In this document: one piece after another, positions 6,626 through 9,478 of the stretch
Position numbering within the stretch: the first letter of the stretch is position 1
Layout: each line of letters starts with the position of its first letter
Assembly: GCA_035283845.1 (NCBI GenBank)
Contig: DATESZ010000184.1
Location: forward strand, 1-9,478
DNA: 9,478 bases
Reading direction: 5' to 3'
From: DATESZ01 sp035283845
Lineage (GTDB): Bacteria; Desulfobacterota; Syntrophia; Syntrophales; JACQWR01
Position numbers and translations under genes: made by a program
The notes under the pieces: generated by a model
Databases searched by the model: none
The model's input: only the letters and a program-made list of their open reading frames with translations
Told to the model about the DNA's origin: nothing

Positions 6626-8143
6626 CTATTCAAACCCGTATTCCTTCCATCTTCGGCCGATCAATTCCTCCTGCTCCTTAGGAAGCATGGTCGTCAATGG
6701 GGGCTCCCGTTTTCCATCAAATTGCTCTTCAGGTTCTAATTCCCAGTTCACTGTTGCATCAATCAGGACACGGGTCCAGCTTCCCTGGCCGTATTTTCGC
6801 GGATCCTTCCTTTTCAAAGGTACACTGGCATCGAGAACAGAACCATGGGTTCCAGGGTAGAGCGTGATTGCGTCCATAGCGGGGTTGGCCCGACTCGAAA
6901 TTGCCCATGACACAGCTTCTGGGTCATGTATATCTATGTCGTCATCGACTACAATCACGTATTTGCCTATGTACGGGCTCATTCCTGACCCCCATATTGC
7001 AAAAGCAACCTGTTTAGCATGTCCCCTGTAGGCCTTTTTTATACTCACTCTTATCTCATGAGGGCCAGCCACAGAGATAGGTCCCCAAACATCCGTTACC
7101 CCGGGGACGCCTACATCTTCAAACATATTCCACAACGCGGCGCAGTCTGAAGGTGTGCTGAGAAAAGGGCTTTCAGACAGGCGCCCCGGGGTGCTTCCCT
7201 CAATTGCTCCCCTAAAAATCGGATCATTTCGATGCGTAATTGCGGTTACTCTAATGAACGGCTTCGGGCTCTTTAGTCCGGCAGAAAACCCGGTATATTC
7301 CCCAAATGGCCCCTCCATGCGTACATCATTGGGGTCCGTTGAGATATATCCCTCAACAACAATTTCAGCGTCCGACGGAACTAACAAATCTGAAGTCTCA
7401 GCCTTCACTAATTCTATTGGTGCCTGCCTCAGCCCGCCGGCCATCTCATATTTTGGCGGCATGCCCAGCAGCAGCGCAGTAGAAGCGGTTATAAAGAGAA
7501 CCGGATCGAACCCGTAGACCACCGCAACGGGCATTGGTTTTTTCATGGCTCTATATTTTGCAAAAGCCTTTCCCCAGTTTGCAGTCATGACCAGAAGAAT
7601 CCCAATAGAGTTCTTATCCAAAATCATTCCCCTGTAGGTCCCAATGTTAATCCGACCAGTCTCGGGATCTCTTGTGATCACGCTCCCAGCGGTATTGATA
7701 TATCTTCCTCCATCCAGAGTATTCCATACGGGAACGGGAAATTCATAGAGATCAACACTGTCACCCTTGATGATGTTTTCTTTAACTGCTCCATTTGATA
7801 CCTCTTTTGGCGCTATGGGCTGACGAAACCTCTGCTTGATCGTTCTAACGATGGTTTGAAACGATGAGGCCTCTTTAGGGAGTCCCAGAGCCAACGCCAA
7901 TCTCCCTTTGCTTCCAACCCCTCCAGTAAAGAGTTTAGTGCAGCGCCCGCTCTTGTAATCCTTTATGTTTTCAAAGAGCAGCGCCGGCTTCCCCTCTGTA
8001 AGGGCCCTGCGAGTTATCGACCCTATTTCCATATTCCAATCAACTTCCGCGGTAATCCTCTTCAGTTCTCCTTCGGACTCCAACAAAGAAATCCACTCTC
8101 TCAAACTCATTGCCTTTGCGGTTTTTCCATTCAAACCTTTCAT
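6626..8143 (-). CDS. UbiD-family prenylated-FMN-dependent (de)carboxylase
   Basis: This is a 505-residue member of the UbiD family, of usual length. It removes, or in some members adds, a carboxyl group on aromatic or unsaturated acids using prenylated FMN. The catalytic Arg-Glu-Glu set is visible as R171 (in NIGTYRG), E277 and E282 (in EGPFGEYTG). N166 and E233 (KYEMAGGL) match metal/prFMN ligands known in fungal Fdc1. The usual third metal ligand, a histidine about 18 residues after the arginine, is absent; the stretch reads VMTANWGKA, with N189 nearby. A strong AAAGGAG precedes the ATG ending at 8143, so I keep this start rather than the internal M12 (MSLREW) where many homologues begin. 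No UbiX prenyltransferase gene is in the window. Its place upstream of the Mo enzyme suggests a catabolic aromatic role rather than ubiquinone synthesis. Confidence 0.93.
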   Translation of the reverse strand: MKGLNGKTAKAMSLREWISLLESEGELKRITAEVDWNMEIGSITRRALTEGKPALLFENIKDYKSGRCTKLFTGGVGSKGRLALALGLPKEASSFQTIVRTIKQRFRQPIAPKEVSNGAVKENIIKGDSVDLYEFPVPVWNTLDGGRYINTAGSVITRDPETGRINIGTYRGMILDKNSIGILLVMTANWGKAFAKYRAMKKPMPVAVVYGFDPVLFITASTALLLGMPPKYEMAGGLRQAPIELVKAETSDLLVPSDAEIVVEGYISTDPNDVRMEGPFGEYTGFSAGLKSPKPFIRVTAITHRNDPIFRGAIEGSTPGRLSESPFLSTPSDCAALWNMFEDVGVPGVTDVWGPISVAGPHEIRVSIKKAYRGHAKQVAFAIWGSGMSPYIGKYVIVVDDDIDIHDPEAVSWAISSRANPAMDAITLYPGTHGSVLDASVPLKRKDPRKYGQGSWTRVLIDATVNWELEPEEQFDGKREPPLTTMLPKEQEELIGRRWKEYGFE

Positions 8144-8149
8144 ATCTAT

Positions 8150-8156
8150 CTCCTTT
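8150..8156 (-). promoter_or_regulatory. Ribosome binding site that decides the UbiD-family start
   Basis: AAAGGAG on the minus strand lies six bases before the ATG ending at 8143. The alternative start at residue 12 has no comparable site, so the eleven-residue N-terminal extension is probably translated. Confidence 0.8.
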
Positions 8157-8172
8157 GGGTGCCTTCATTTAC

Positions 8173-8194
8173 CAACCGAGTTCATCCTCGGTCG
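8173..8194 (-). other. Intercistronic stem-loop between the DUF1329 and UbiD-family genes
   Basis: In the minus-strand transcript an eight-pair stem forms between 8187-8194 and 8173-8180, with one G-U pair. It has a six-base loop and a core of ACCGAG against CTCGGT. No U-run follows, so it does not look like an intrinsic terminator. It may be an mRNA processing or stabilising hairpin that sets different levels for the upstream and downstream genes. It could also be chance. Confidence 0.35.
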
Positions 8195-8245
8195 AACCAG
8201 CCGAATGATGTTACTAAGTGTCTCCCCATTGCTGAAAGGGGCGTA

Positions 8246-9478
8246 CTACCTTCCTATCTGCAGCATTTTCCCCAAGTTGATCTCTTCAGGGTAATAGGGA
8301 TAGTTTACCAGTTGATACATCGTGTAGTGGGTCGTATGATCTGACTGAAGGTCTTGCATCGTAAGATTGATGCACCCCGTCTGTGGCTTCTGCGGGTCGC
8401 CATCAAGATAATCCACACGTCCGTATTGCAGGACAGCCCCTTTCCAAAGTTTCATCTGCCGATCATATATATCCGTTGCCGCAACCGCGTCTCCACTAAA
8501 TATGTAAGGCCAGACCGGCATATATATGATCCTTTTTCCGTATACATGTTTGATCTTCGGTATGGCCTCTACTACGTCCACCGGCCATATGACCCAGCCC
8601 AGCCGGGGATATTTTTTACCAACATCAAATTGTATGTTCTTACTGAGATTTCCCTTCTCATCATGAAGAGGAGTAGGGCTCTTGGGTTCGGTCACCAGCA
8701 ACCACTTTTTTCCCAGGAGCTTCATATGATGATCCGATGGTATTTCCTGAAAGCCGAAACCATCCCCATAGGTCATATCCGACCCGGCTATGTTATCCTG
8801 CCAGGTGGTGGCGCTTACCCGAATTGTCCTCTTGAAGGCAGGAAGATATGCAAATCCCGTGTCGTAAGTCTTCGCGAAATCATAATACCTCACGGTAAAC
8901 TGCCCCAGCCCGGTGATCTCACGGGGATAAGTAGTTACAGCAATCCTTTTTGTCAGGAGGTTCTCATAACCGGGAAGTACCCCAAGGGGTGGCAACGTTG
9001 TTCTGCCGGTACACTTTACAAACCGGAGTTCCTGTCCTACTGTCTTATAAACCTCCCCCCTGGAATTAACATACCACATTTCATTTATAGCGCGCCACGA
9101 ATCCCATATATATCCGTAATACATGTTACTAATTGCCTCCAAGCCGGTCTTTGCATTGGGAAAGGGAATGCCGCCCGCCCAGGGAGTGCCTTTCTTTTCA
9201 TAGTAAACCACTCCGTTTTCATCAATGACCGCCTTGCCCCGGTTCCTTTCAGTAGTCTCCCGGAAGGGTTTCGGATTCAACTGATCAGGTGGTAGTTGGG
9301 TCCCTATCTTCAGAACCATTCCTCTTTTTATAAATTCATACATACCCGCAGATAAATACTCCTTGACCAGATCCACATTGTTCTTGTCGATCAGATCCGT
9401 GTTCTTCACCTTCCCGCCGGTCAGATCCTCAATGGTGGGGGGAACAGCCTTCCCCGCGACCACATCCTCTATGGAAGG
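8246..9478 (-). CDS. DUF1329 protein, likely exported envelope protein (5' end outside window)
   Basis: 410 residues are visible. The frame stays open to the right edge, so the true start and any signal peptide lie beyond it. The GTG at 9463 is internal, not a credible start. DUF1329 features are the GTPWAGGIPFPN segment (visible about 97-108), a middle segment around 218-260 with AGSDMTYGDGFGF and then KLLGKKWLLV, and a C-terminal segment around 296-346 with VVEAIPKIKHVYGKRIIY and, after it, IYDRQMKLWKG. Members usually carry a signal peptide and are thought to adopt a lipoprotein-sorting-like beta fold. No enzymatic role is established. Some occur near hydrocarbon or aromatic degradation genes. 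It is the first visible gene of the minus-strand series, 102 bases ahead of the UbiD-family gene, and may act in uptake or envelope handling of the pathway substrate. Family assignment is from motif memory. Confidence 0.8.
   Translation of the reverse strand, partial: PSIEDVVAGKAVPPTIEDLTGGKVKNTDLIDKNNVDLVKEYLSAGMYEFIKRGMVLKIGTQLPPDQLNPKPFRETTERNRGKAVIDENGVVYYEKKGTPWAGGIPFPNAKTGLEAISNMYYGYIWDSWRAINEMWYVNSRGEVYKTVGQELRFVKCTGRTTLPPLGVLPGYENLLTKRIAVTTYPREITGLGQFTVRYYDFAKTYDTGFAYLPAFKRTIRVSATTWQDNIAGSDMTYGDGFGFQEIPSDHHMKLLGKKWLLVTEPKSPTPLHDEKGNLSKNIQFDVGKKYPRLGWVIWPVDVVEAIPKIKHVYGKRIIYMPVWPYIFSGDAVAATDIYDRQMKLWKGAVLQYGRVDYLDGDPQKPQTGCINLTMQDLQSDHTTHYTMYQLVNYPYYPEEINLGKMLQIGR

Noticed and set aside
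8224..8241. CCCC...GGGG hairpin at the end of the DUF1329 gene as a terminator
   Set aside because: It has only four pairs with a ten-base loop and no following U-run on the minus strand.
8354..9295. 313-codon open frame on the + strand
   Set aside because: It lies opposite the DUF1329 gene, and its product shows no family motifs. It is a shadow of the real frame.
9461..9463. GTG at 9463 as the true start of the DUF1329 gene
   Set aside because: The frame stays open to the window edge, and a start here would leave no signal peptide for a family that normally has one.

Overview
The window reads as a chromosomal segment of an anaerobic bacterium that uses ferredoxin-linked and molybdopterin-linked aromatic metabolism. 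Three observations support this. The genes include an oxygen-sensitive 2-oxoacid:ferredoxin oxidoreductase (iorA/iorB), a cytoplasmic molybdopterin oxidoreductase with a sixteen-cysteine iron-sulfur partner, and a prenyl-FMN (UbiD-type) decarboxylase. The DUF1329 gene at the right edge belongs to a family I know from Gram-negative bacteria. I suspect a Desulfobacterota or other strictly anaerobic proteobacterium-like host, but the sequence alone cannot fix the taxon.

Layout. On the + strand, positions 2-631 hold the 3' end of iorA, overlapped by iorB (628-1143). Convergent to these and overlapping iorB by 20 bases is a LysE/RhtB-type exporter gene (1124-1765, minus). From there to the right edge everything is on the minus strand and is read right to left: DUF1329 protein (8246-9478, 5' end outside the window), UbiD-family decarboxylase (6626-8143), molybdopterin oxidoreductase large subunit (3816-6581), four-cluster ferredoxin subunit (3120-3803), and NAD(P)/FAD oxidoreductase (1850-3115). 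The last three have gaps of only 12 and 4 bases and good Shine-Dalgarno sites, so they almost certainly form one operon and one enzyme. UbiD and DUF1329 are upstream with gaps of 44 and 102 bases and probably share the transcript. No gene-free stretch exceeds about 100 bases. I see no tRNA, rRNA, CRISPR array or insertion sequence.

How the genes may work together (inference). The Mo/FeS pair most resembles phenylacetyl-CoA:acceptor oxidoreductase (PadB/PadC), which oxidises an aryl-acetyl-CoA to an aryl-glyoxylate. It has no membrane subunit in this window. A flavoprotein with an NAD site sits where that subunit could be, which suggests a soluble, NAD-coupled complex. IorAB acts on aryl 2-oxoacids, so it could feed or drain this step. 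The UbiD enzyme could add or remove a carboxyl group on the aromatic substrate or product. The DUF1329 protein is probably exported and could take part in substrate entry or envelope handling.

The most notable points are this five-gene combination, the missing third cysteine in the large subunit's N-terminal FeS motif, the absence of the usual metal-ligand histidine in the UbiD protein, and a drop in GC content between the Mo enzyme and the UbiD/DUF1329 genes.
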